DNA from: an uncultured Rhodospira sp.
GTDB taxonomy: Bacteria; Pseudomonadota; Alphaproteobacteria; Rhodospirillales; Rhodospirillaceae
NCBI RefSeq assembly: GCF_937138205.1
Contig: NZ_CAKZOT010000049.1
Span: 1-43,165 of the forward strand
Direction of reading: 5' to 3'
DNA: 43,165 nt
Part shown: positions 36,483-43,165 of the stretch, piece after piece
Numbering within the stretch: position 1 is the stretch's first letter
Layout of the letters: every line of letters begins with the position of its first letter
Made by a program: the position numbers and the translations under genes
The notes under the pieces: generated by a model
Databases searched by the model: none
What the model was told of the DNA's origin: nothing
The model's input: the letters and a program-made list of their open reading frames with translations, nothing else

Positions 36483-39400
36483 CTACTCCGCCGCCATGCT
36501 CGGCGCGGGGGTGCGGAAGGTTTCCAGCAATGCGGCCTCCTTGGCCTTGGCGGCGGCGACGTTGGCCTCCAGAACGTGGCCGAAGCCGCGCATGTCCAGC
36601 GGCAGGCGGGCGAGGTCGACCGCCACGGCGTGGTTGTCCCGCGTCAGGCCCTCGATCAGCGTGTCGACCAGGGTCCTGTAGTCCGCCGCCAGCCGCCGCT
36701 GCATCCGCCGTTCCGCCGTGCGGCCGAAGGGGTCGAGCGGCGTGCCGCGCAGGCCTTTCAGCGCCGCCAGCGCCCGGAACGCCCCGAACACCCACGGGCC
36801 GTAGTCGCGCTTCACCAGATGGCCGGTGACCAGATCGCGTTTCGCCAGCAGCGGCGGCGCCATATGGAAGGTCGGGCGCGGCGTGCCCGTGAACCGGTCC
36901 TCCAGCATGGCCTTGAACCGGCCGTCGGTGTACAGCCGCGCCACCTCGTATTCGTCTTTGGTGCTCATCAGCTTGAACAGCGCCCGGGCCACGGCGTCGG
37001 TCAACGCGGTCTCGCCCGCGCCCATCACCCGCGCCTCGGCGGCGCGCACGCGCGCCACGGCCTTGCGGTAGCGTTTCGCATACCGACCGGTCTGGTAAGC
37101 CCGCAGCGACGCCGCGCGCCGGTCGATGGCCTCGTCGAGGGAGTCCGACAGCCGCCGGTCGCCCGCTGTCTCCGCCTCGGGTCCCACCAGGGCCAACACC
37201 CGGTCGGGGTGTTCGGCCATGCGCCGGCCCCACAGGAAGGCATCCAGGTTGGCCTGCACCGCCGCGCCGTTCAGCGCCACCGCCCGTTCCAACGCGGCCC
37301 GGCCGATGGGGATCAGCCCTGCCTGCCACGCGTACCCGACCATGAACAGGTTGGCGGCGATGCTGTCGCCCAGCAGAGCCGTGGCAATGCGCGTGGCGTC
37401 GACATACCGCGCCTCCTTCGCCGCGTCGGCGATGGTCTCGCGCAGCCGCCGGTCCGGATAGGCCAGGTCCGGGTGTTGCGTGAAGTCGGCCGTCATCACC
37501 TGTTGCGCGTTCATCACCGCCACCGTCAGGCGCCGGCGCATCTTGGCCAGCACGTCCGCGCCCGCCGCCGTGACCATGTCGCAGCCCAGCAGCAGGTTGG
37601 TGTTGCCGGCGGCGATGCGCACGGCGTGGATGTCCTCCGGGGCGCGCGCGAGCCGCACATGACTGACCACCGCCCCGTTCTTCTGCGCCAGCCCCGTCTG
37701 GTCGAGCACCGACACACCCTTGCCCTCCAGTTGCGCGGCCATGCCGAGGATGGCGCCGATGGTCACGACGCCGGTACCGCCGATCCCCGTGATCAGGATG
37801 TCATAGGGCACGGCCTGGGTGATGTCCGTGGCCGGCTCGGGCAGCGGCGGGAAGGCGTCGACGCCGCCCAGGGCGCTGGCCCGCGCGCTGGCCCGTTTCG
37901 GGGTGGCACCGGAGACGGTGACGAAGCTGGGGCAGAAGCCTTTGACGCAGGAGAGGTCCTTGTTGCAGGTGGACTGGTCGATGGCCCGCTTGCGGCCGAA
38001 CTCGGTCTCCACCGGCACGATGGACACGCAGTTGGACTGCACGCCGCAGTCGCCGCAGCCCTCGCACACCGCCTCGTTGATCACCACGCGGACGTCGGGG
38101 TCCTCCATCAGGCCGCGTTTGCGGCGACGCCGCTTCTCGGCGGCGCAGACCTGGTCATAGATCAGCACGGTCACGCCCTTGATCTGGCGCAGGTCCCGCT
38201 GCACCGCGTCCATCTCGTCGCGGGGGTGCACGGTGGCGCAGGCGGGCAGGTCGGCGTCGGCGTGCCGGACCGGGTCGTCGGCGACGATGGCGATGCGCTT
38301 CGCCCCCTCGCCCTCCATCTGGCGAGCGATCTGCGGCACGGTCAGGGTGCCGTCCACCGCCTGCCCGCCGGTCATGGCCACGGCGTCGTTGTACAGCACC
38401 TTGTAGGTGACATTGACCCCGGCGGCCACGGCCTGCCGGATGGCCAGCGAACCCGAGTGAAAGTACGTGCCGTCGCCGATGTTGACGAACACGTGCTCCA
38501 TTTCGGTGAAGGGTGACAGGCCGACCCAACTCGCCCCCTCGCCGCCCATGTGGGTGAAGGTGCGGGTGTTCCGCTCCGGCATCCAGGTGACCATGTAGTG
38601 GCAGCCGATGCCGGCCAGCCCGACGCTGCCCTCGGGCACCTTGGTCGACGTGTTGTGCGGACAGCCGGAGCAGTAGTACGGCAGGCGCTTGGTGGGCGCC
38701 GTCTTTTCCGACAGCTCCGCCTCCTTGCGCTCCAGCCAGGCGAGGCGCTGTTCCATGGTGTCCAACGTGACGAACCGGCGCAGTTGCCCGGCGATGGCGC
38801 GGGCCACCATGGCCGGCGTCAGTTCCCCGTGCGACGGCAGCACGACCGCGCCCGTCTCGTCGAACTTGCCCACGACACGCGGCCGCACGTCCTCGCGCCA
38901 GTTGTAGAGCTGTTCCTTGAGCTGGTTCTCGATCAGGGCGCGCTTTTCCTCGACCACCAGGATCTCGTCCAGGCCCTCGGCGAAGCGGCGGATGCCCTCG
39001 CGCTCCAACGGCCAGGGCATCCCCACCTTGTACAGCCGCAGGCCGAAGTCGCGGGCGATCTGTTCCGTGATGCCCAGGTCGGCCAGCGCCTGGCGCACGT
39101 CCTTGTAGGTCTTGCCGGAGGCGACCAGGCCCAGGCGCGGCTGCGGGCTGTCGAAGACAACACGGTCGAGCCGGTTGGCGCGGGCGAAGGCCAGCGCGGC
39201 GTAGATCTTGTGCCGCATCAGCCGCTGTTCCTGGGCCAGCGGGGTATCGGGCCAGCGGATGTGCACGCCGTCCGGGGGGAAATTGAAGTCGGTCGGTGTG
39301 ACGATCTCCAAGGCCAACGGATCGACGTCGACCGACCCGCCGCTGTCGCACATCTCGCTGATGGCCTTCATGGACACCCACAGGCCGGCGAAGCGGCTCA

Positions 39401-39983
39401 TGGCGATGCCGAGAAGGCCGAAATCGACCACTTCGTCGACGCCGGCCGGGTTGAGCACCGGAATATGGGCGCCGGCCAGGGCGTGTTCCGACTGATGCGC
39501 GATGGTCGAGGACTTGGCGGCGTGGTCGTCGCCGGCGATCACCAGCACGCCGCCGTGCGGCGCCGTGCCGGCCATGTTGGCGTGCTTGAACACGTCGCCG
39601 CTGCGGTCGACACCCGGCCCCTTGCCGTACCAGAGGCCGAACACGCCGTCGACCTTGGCGCCCTCGAACAGGCCGGTCTGTTGGGTGCCCCAGATGGCGG
39701 TGGCGGCCAGGTCCTCGTTGACGCCCGGCTGGAAGCGGATGTTATCGGCGTCGAGGTAGGTCCGCGCCCGCCACAGCTCCTTGTCATAGGCGCCCAGGGG
39801 GGAGCCGCGATAGCCGCTGATGAACCCGCCCGTGGTCAGCCCGGCGGCCTTGTCCCGCTGGCGCTGGGCCAGGGGCAGGCGGGTCAGCGCCTGAATGCCG
39901 GTCAGGTACACCCGGCCGCGCTCCAGGCGGTACTTGTCGTCCAGGGTGACCTGGTCCAGGGGCAAAGGGGCGAGATGCGTCAT
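36483..39983 (-). CDS. indolepyruvate:ferredoxin oxidoreductase, single-chain (fused IorA-IorB type)
   Basis: Oxidises aryl pyruvates such as indolepyruvate to acyl-CoA using thiamine diphosphate, iron-sulfur clusters and ferredoxin. The 1166-residue chain combines what are separate subunits in archaea. The N-terminal part has the pyruvate-oxidoreductase domains, then a TPP site (YYCSGCPHN, then NIGDGTYFHSG). A ferredoxin-like cluster region follows (CEGCGDCGVQSNC, then CNKDLSC). The C-terminal catalytic gamma-type domain begins ITGIGGTGVVTIG. GGAGG lies about 6 nt before the ATG at 39983; the frame continues to 40037. It would act in aromatic amino-acid or phenylacetate metabolism (family knowledge). 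No partner gene is adjacent. Confidence 0.94.
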   Translation of the reverse strand: MTHLAPLPLDQVTLDDKYRLERGRVYLTGIQALTRLPLAQRQRDKAAGLTTGGFISGYRGSPLGAYDKELWRARTYLDADNIRFQPGVNEDLAATAIWGTQQTGLFEGAKVDGVFGLWYGKGPGVDRSGDVFKHANMAGTAPHGGVLVIAGDDHAAKSSTIAHQSEHALAGAHIPVLNPAGVDEVVDFGLLGIAMSRFAGLWVSMKAISEMCDSGGSVDVDPLALEIVTPTDFNFPPDGVHIRWPDTPLAQEQRLMRHKIYAALAFARANRLDRVVFDSPQPRLGLVASGKTYKDVRQALADLGITEQIARDFGLRLYKVGMPWPLEREGIRRFAEGLDEILVVEEKRALIENQLKEQLYNWREDVRPRVVGKFDETGAVVLPSHGELTPAMVARAIAGQLRRFVTLDTMEQRLAWLERKEAELSEKTAPTKRLPYYCSGCPHNTSTKVPEGSVGLAGIGCHYMVTWMPERNTRTFTHMGGEGASWVGLSPFTEMEHVFVNIGDGTYFHSGSLAIRQAVAAGVNVTYKVLYNDAVAMTGGQAVDGTLTVPQIARQMEGEGAKRIAIVADDPVRHADADLPACATVHPRDEMDAVQRDLRQIKGVTVLIYDQVCAAEKRRRRKRGLMEDPDVRVVINEAVCEGCGDCGVQSNCVSIVPVETEFGRKRAIDQSTCNKDLSCVKGFCPSFVTVSGATPKRASARASALGGVDAFPPLPEPATDITQAVPYDILITGIGGTGVVTIGAILGMAAQLEGKGVSVLDQTGLAQKNGAVVSHVRLARAPEDIHAVRIAAGNTNLLLGCDMVTAAGADVLAKMRRRLTVAVMNAQQVMTADFTQHPDLAYPDRRLRETIADAAKEARYVDATRIATALLGDSIAANLFMVGYAWQAGLIPIGRAALERAVALNGAAVQANLDAFLWGRRMAEHPDRVLALVGPEAETAGDRRLSDSLDEAIDRRAASLRAYQTGRYAKRYRKAVARVRAAEARVMGAGETALTDAVARALFKLMSTKDEYEVARLYTDGRFKAMLEDRFTGTPRPTFHMAPPLLAKRDLVTGHLVKRDYGPWVFGAFRALAALKGLRGTPLDPFGRTAERRMQRRLAADYRTLVDTLIEGLTRDNHAVAVDLARLPLDMRGFGHVLEANVAAAKAKEAALLETFRTPAPSMAAE

Positions 39984-40144
39984 GACGGAGCCTCCGGGCG
40001 GCGTAGGGCGGCCACAGGGGATATGTGGGGACGCCAAACGGGCCGGGCCAATCCCAAAGCCGCATGTCCAACCTTGGGGCTCAGTCTAACGCCGATCGGG
40101 TTGGCGCGCAAATGGGGCAGCAGAGCTGACGTTTTTGCGGCACA

Positions 40145-40162
40145 GCAGGGCAATCGGGTGAA
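40145..40162. repeat. 18-bp direct repeat, copy 1
   Basis: GCAGGGCAATCGGGTGAA occurs here and at 43112-43129, so the two copies bracket uvrD in direct orientation. It may be part of a dispersed repeat whose remainder is not conserved. Confidence 0.7.
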
Positions 40163-40224
40163 CGACGCCTGTGGGAGCGAAAATCCGCATGAGTGGTATA
40201 TTAAGCACCAAAGACACGCACTCC

Positions 40225-40326
40225 GTCATTGCGAGGAACGAAGTGACGAAGCAATCCAGGGCGACTACATCATGAACAAGCCCTGGATTGCTTCGCCGGC
40301 GTCCAAAGACGCCGGCTCGCAATGAC
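40225..40326. repeat. CATTGCGA/GAAGCAATCC palindromic repeat, copy 2
   Basis: A 102-bp element, the same length as copy 1 at 29492. It opens GTCATTGCGAGG and closes TCGCAATGAC, with inner arms GAAGCAATCCAGGGC / GCCCTGGATTGCTTC and a perfect hairpin GCCGGCGTC-CAAA-GACGCCGGC in the right arm. In copy 1 the extra hairpin is in the left arm. Confidence 0.92.
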
Positions 40327-40354
40327 GGGTTTTGTGCGGGCCTCTCGCCCAGCC

Positions 40355-40465
40355 CGTAGGGTGCGTCTGACCGCCGCGAACGCGGCGGGCGACGCACCGC
40401 CTCGCGGCCGTCGCGGCCATCCGGTGCGTCGTCGGCGGCGTCGCCGCCTCCAGACGCACCCTACG
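40355..40465. repeat. GTAGGGTGCG palindromic repeat
   Basis: The perfect 15-bp arms CGTAGGGTGCGTCTG (40355-40369) and CAGACGCACCCTACG (40451-40465) enclose further GC-rich inverted repeats, including ACGCACC/GGTGCGT. This resembles a second widespread palindrome family. It lies between copies 2 and 3 of the CATTGCGA family. Confidence 0.88.
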
Positions 40466-40490
40466 ACGGCTGCGAACAGGATCATGACTC

Positions 40491-40604
40491 GTCATTGCGA
40501 ACCCTCGTCGCAAGACGAGGATGAAGCAATCCAGGGCGTAGGACACCAGTATTCGCCCTGGATTGCCCCAGTTTTGGTTTTTGGGCCTCGCTCCTCGCAA
40601 TGAC
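40491..40604. repeat. CATTGCGA/GAAGCAATCC palindromic repeat, copy 3
   Basis: A 114-bp element opening GTCATTGCGA and closing TCGCAATGAC, with a left-arm hairpin CCTCGTC-GCAA-GACGAGG and inner arms GCAATCCAGGGCG / CGCCCTGGATTGC. The right arm carries extra sequence with GTTTTGGTTTTT not present in the other copies. Confidence 0.9.
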
Positions 40605-40695
40605 GAGAATAAGTGAAGATGTGTGAATCGGATAGCCCCGCCCCCCCACGGGCAGAGGCGCGCAACTCCCGTCGCGCCGATCCCGCCCGTCGCCC

Positions 40696-43002
40696 TCACG
40701 CCGCCTCGACGAACCCGGCCACCACGGTCTTGCGGCCGGCCTTTTCGAAGTCCACGGCCAGTTTGCCGCCGTCGTTGGACAGCACCTGGCCGTAGCCGAA
40801 CTTCTGGTGAAACACCCGCTGGCCGACCGTGATGTCCGCGCCTTCGCCGGAGCGGTCGCGCGCCTTCCAGCCGCCGGTGCCGGGGGACACCCCACGCCCG
40901 CCATTCCCGGTCCCGTTCAGCGTCCGCCGCGCGTGGCGCGTGCCCCAGCCGCCCGGCTCCTCGGCGAAGCCGGCGGTGACGGCGCCGTACAGGCCGGTGT
41001 CGCTCGCCTTCTCAACGAACGTGTCCGGCAGTTCGTCCACGAAGCGGCTGGGCAGCGAGGCCTGCCAGTTGTTGAAGATGCGCCGGTTGGCGGCGAACGA
41101 GATGAACGCCCGCTTGCGCGCCCGCGTCAGGCCGACGTAGGCGAGGCGGCGTTCCTCCTCCAGCGAGGCCTGGCCGCCTTCCTCCAGCGCGCGGCGGTGG
41201 GGGAACAGGTCCTCCTCCCAGCCCGGCAGGAACACCACGTCGAACTCCAGCCCCTTGGCGGCGTGCAGGGTCATCAGGGTGACCCCGGCGGCCGCGCCCT
41301 TGCTCTCGGTCTCCATCACCAGGGCGATGTGCTCCAGAAAGGCGTCCAGGGTCTCGAACTCGGCCACCGCGCCGACCAGTTCCTCCAGGTTCTCCACCCG
41401 GCCGGGGGCGTCGGGGCTCTTGTCGGCCTTCCACATCGCCGCGTAGCCGGACTCCTCCAGGATGGTGGCGCACAGCTCGGCCGGCGGCATCCCGCCCAGC
41501 AGTCCGCGCCAGCGGTCGACGTCTTCCACGAAGCCGGCCAGGGCCTTTTTCGCGCGCGGCTTCAGGTCGTCGCCGGCCACCAGCTCTCGCGCCGCCGCCA
41601 GCAGCGAGACCCCGTCGGCACGCGCCAGTTTCTGCACCAGTTGCACGCTGGCCTCGCCCAGGCCGCGCTTGGGCGTGTTGACGATGCGTTCGAACGCGAG
41701 GTCGTCGTCCGGCTGCGCCACCAGCCGCAGGTAGGCCAGGGCGTCGCGGATCTCCAGGCGCTCGTAGAAGCGCGGGCCGCCGATCACTTGATACGGCACG
41801 CCGCAGGTCATCAACCGGTCCTCGAACTCGCGCATCTGGAAGGTGGCGCGGACGAGAATGGCGGTGCCGGCGGCGGGCAACCCCTCGTGTCCCAGGGCCT
41901 CGATCTCCTCCACCACCCAGCGCGCCTCGGCCTCGCCGTCCCACAGGCCGCGCACCTTGACCGGCGGCGTGTCGGGGTCGTTGGCGTTGGCCCCGGCGGC
42001 GATCAGGTCCTTGCCCAGGCGGCCGGCGTTGTGGCGGATCAGGCCCGACGCCGCCCCCAGGATGGGCGAGGCGGAGCGGTAGTTGCGCTCCAGGCGGATG
42101 ACAGCCGCGCCCGGGTAGTCGGTCTCGAAGCGCAGGATGTTGCCGACCTCCGCCCCGCGCCAAGAGTAGATCGACTGGTCGTCGTCGCCGACGCAGCACA
42201 GGTTCTTGTGCCGCGCCGCCAGCAGACGCAGCCACAGATACTGGGCGACGTTGGTGTCCTGGTACTCGTCGACCAGGATGTAGTCGAAGCGGTTTTGATA
42301 CTGCTCGGCCACGTCGGGGTGTTTTTGCAGGATCCCCAGGGTGTGCAGCAGCAGATCGCCGAAGTCGCAGGCATTGAGTTCCAGCAACCGCGCCTGATAG
42401 CGGACGTACAGGTCGCGGGCGCGGCGGCCGGCGGCGCTCTTCACGTCGTCGTCGGGCACGCGGTCGGGGGTGAGGCCGCGATCCTTCCAGCGCTGGATGC
42501 GGCCCATCAGGCCCTTGGGCGGCTCGCGCTTGGGGTCGATGTTGGCGTCCGCCATGAGTTGCTTCAGCAGACGAAGCTGGTCATCGGCGTCCAGGATCGT
42601 GAACCCGTCGCGCAGCCCGACCAGTCCGGCGTGCCGGCGCAGAATCTTCAGGCTCAAGGCGTGGAAGGTGCCGAGCCAGACGGTCTCCGCCACCGGGCCG
42701 ATCATCGAGCCGAGTCGTTCCCGCATTTCACGGGCCGCCCGGTTGGTGAAGGTCACCGCCAGCACCCGCCACGGCCGCGTCAGGCGTTGGTGCAGGATGT
42801 AGGCGACACGGGTCGTCAGCACCCGCGTCTTGCCCGTGCCGGCACCGGACAGCACCAGGACCGGGCCTTCCGTGGCCTCGACCGCGCGCCGCTGCTCCGG
42901 GTTCAGGTCGGACAGCCAGGGCGGCGGTGGGGCGTCCGCCGGGGCCGGTCCGGGGGTCGGATCCTCCGGGGACTCGTCGGTCAGGTCGAAGGGGTCGATC
43001 AT
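40696..43002 (-). CDS. uvrD: UvrD/PcrA-type DNA helicase
   Basis: A superfamily 1A 3'-5' DNA helicase used in nucleotide-excision and mismatch repair and in clearing recombination proteins. The 768-residue protein has the complete motif set: GAGTGKTRVLTTR (Walker A), VDEYQDTN (motif II), DDQSIYSWRGAE (motif III), RLERNYRS (IV), TLHAAKGLEFD (V) and YVGLTRAR (VI). A C-terminal Tudor-like segment (VGQRVFHQKFGYGQV) that binds RNA polymerase in PcrA/UvrD closes the protein. The N-terminus has a proline-rich extension of about 30 residues. GGGGA lies 5 nt before the ATG at 43002. It is flanked by 18-bp direct repeats. Confidence 0.96.
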   Translation of the reverse strand: MIDPFDLTDESPEDPTPGPAPADAPPPPWLSDLNPEQRRAVEATEGPVLVLSGAGTGKTRVLTTRVAYILHQRLTRPWRVLAVTFTNRAAREMRERLGSMIGPVAETVWLGTFHALSLKILRRHAGLVGLRDGFTILDADDQLRLLKQLMADANIDPKREPPKGLMGRIQRWKDRGLTPDRVPDDDVKSAAGRRARDLYVRYQARLLELNACDFGDLLLHTLGILQKHPDVAEQYQNRFDYILVDEYQDTNVAQYLWLRLLAARHKNLCCVGDDDQSIYSWRGAEVGNILRFETDYPGAAVIRLERNYRSASPILGAASGLIRHNAGRLGKDLIAAGANANDPDTPPVKVRGLWDGEAEARWVVEEIEALGHEGLPAAGTAILVRATFQMREFEDRLMTCGVPYQVIGGPRFYERLEIRDALAYLRLVAQPDDDLAFERIVNTPKRGLGEASVQLVQKLARADGVSLLAAARELVAGDDLKPRAKKALAGFVEDVDRWRGLLGGMPPAELCATILEESGYAAMWKADKSPDAPGRVENLEELVGAVAEFETLDAFLEHIALVMETESKGAAAGVTLMTLHAAKGLEFDVVFLPGWEEDLFPHRRALEEGGQASLEEERRLAYVGLTRARKRAFISFAANRRIFNNWQASLPSRFVDELPDTFVEKASDTGLYGAVTAGFAEEPGGWGTRHARRTLNGTGNGGRGVSPGTGGWKARDRSGEGADITVGQRVFHQKFGYGQVLSNDGGKLAVDFEKAGRKTVVAGFVEAA

Positions 43003-43111
43003 GGCGGTCCCCGAGGGCTGAGGGCGGACGGCGGCGACATATGGTACAGGATTTTAAGGCTTCCACTATATCGAGGCCGGCCCGAGCGGGCAACCGTCGA
43101 ACCCGGCGGCG

Positions 43112-43129
43112 GCAGGGCAATCGGGTGAA
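43112..43129. repeat. 18-bp direct repeat, copy 2
   Basis: Exact copy of GCAGGGCAATCGGGTGAA found at 40145-40162, here about 110 bp upstream of the uvrD start. The last 163 bp of the window contain no other feature I can support. Confidence 0.7.
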
Positions 43130-43165
43130 TTAGGGCGTGACAACGCGCGAAAGTTCTGAATCGAT

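Larger units (their letters stand above)
39984..40695. other. 712-bp intergenic region filled with palindromic repeats
   Basis: The gap between the uvrD stop and the oxidoreductase start has no credible gene. It contains three palindromic elements in tandem (40225-40326, 40355-40465 and 40491-40604) and an 18-bp sequence (40145-40162) that recurs upstream of uvrD. Open frames across it are translations of the repeats. Confidence 0.75.

Noticed and set aside
36459-38516. 685-codon plus-strand open frame opposite the indolepyruvate oxidoreductase
   Set aside because: Antisense shadow of a gene with full cofactor motifs; the translation has histidine/glutamine-rich shadow composition.
40225-40604. 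CRISPR array
   Set aside because: The repeats are long palindromes of two families with unequal spacing, not short direct repeats with uniform spacers.
40807-43128. 773-codon plus-strand open frame opposite uvrD
   Set aside because: Antisense shadow; uvrD on the minus strand has all helicase motifs.

Overview
The window is a GC-rich stretch of bacterial chromosome, most likely from an alphaproteobacterium of the Rhodospirillales type. This is an inference from gene content: aerobic-type cobaltochelatase CobS, a fused indolepyruvate:ferredoxin oxidoreductase, a TPP-riboswitch-controlled thiC, PotABCD-like transporter genes and PAS/HisKA/REC hybrid signalling. No rRNA, tRNA, CRISPR array, transposase or phage gene was seen. 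Most genes lie on the minus strand; only an AsmA-family gene (17045-20452) and a cassette at 32357-35240 are on the plus strand.

Layout. (1) 98-7917: cofactor genes. moaA (molybdopterin), a DUF2478-DUF4213/DUF364 fusion, a GFA-fold zinc protein, cobS (cobalamin) and thiC with its TPP riboswitch. Two AT-richer membrane proteins (1301-1729 and 3708-4346) are interspersed and look like later arrivals. (2) 8063-16450: a co-directional minus-strand run read as fcl, gmd, two M17 aminopeptidases, a hybrid histidine kinase and a TPR protein; the kinase and TPR genes overlap by ATGA. (3) 17045-20811: the AsmA-family gene, then a structured intergenic region ending in a strong terminator. (4) 20809-23691: a YgjP-like metalloprotease, a YcgN-like cysteine-cluster protein and two divergent paralogues of an unrecognised family, one strikingly AT-rich. 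(5) 23812-31974: cobB, a receiver/HPt-like protein, an SDR oxidoreductase and a four-gene spermidine/putrescine-type ABC transporter. (6) 32357-36396: an accessory patch with an amidase, a HigBA toxin-antitoxin pair followed by a second diverged amidase 3' end, a DUF2235 hydrolase, and a translationally coupled pair of a RusA-like resolvase and a PD-(D/E)xK/HEPN-like protein. (7) 36483-43002: the fused indolepyruvate oxidoreductase, a cluster of palindromic repeats and a UvrD/PcrA helicase.

Repeats are prominent. A 97-bp palindromic element occurs twice (1779-1875 and 16627-16723) with paired compensatory changes in its arms. A widespread 'CATTGCGA...GAAGCAATCC' palindromic family occurs three times (29492, 40225, 40491), and a 'GTAGGGTGCG' palindrome sits between two of those copies. 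The most promising candidates for an undescribed system are the RusA plus PD-(D/E)xK/HEPN pair at 35297-36396 and the unrecognised paralogue pair at 22107-23691. All functional statements come from reading motifs; no database search was run.
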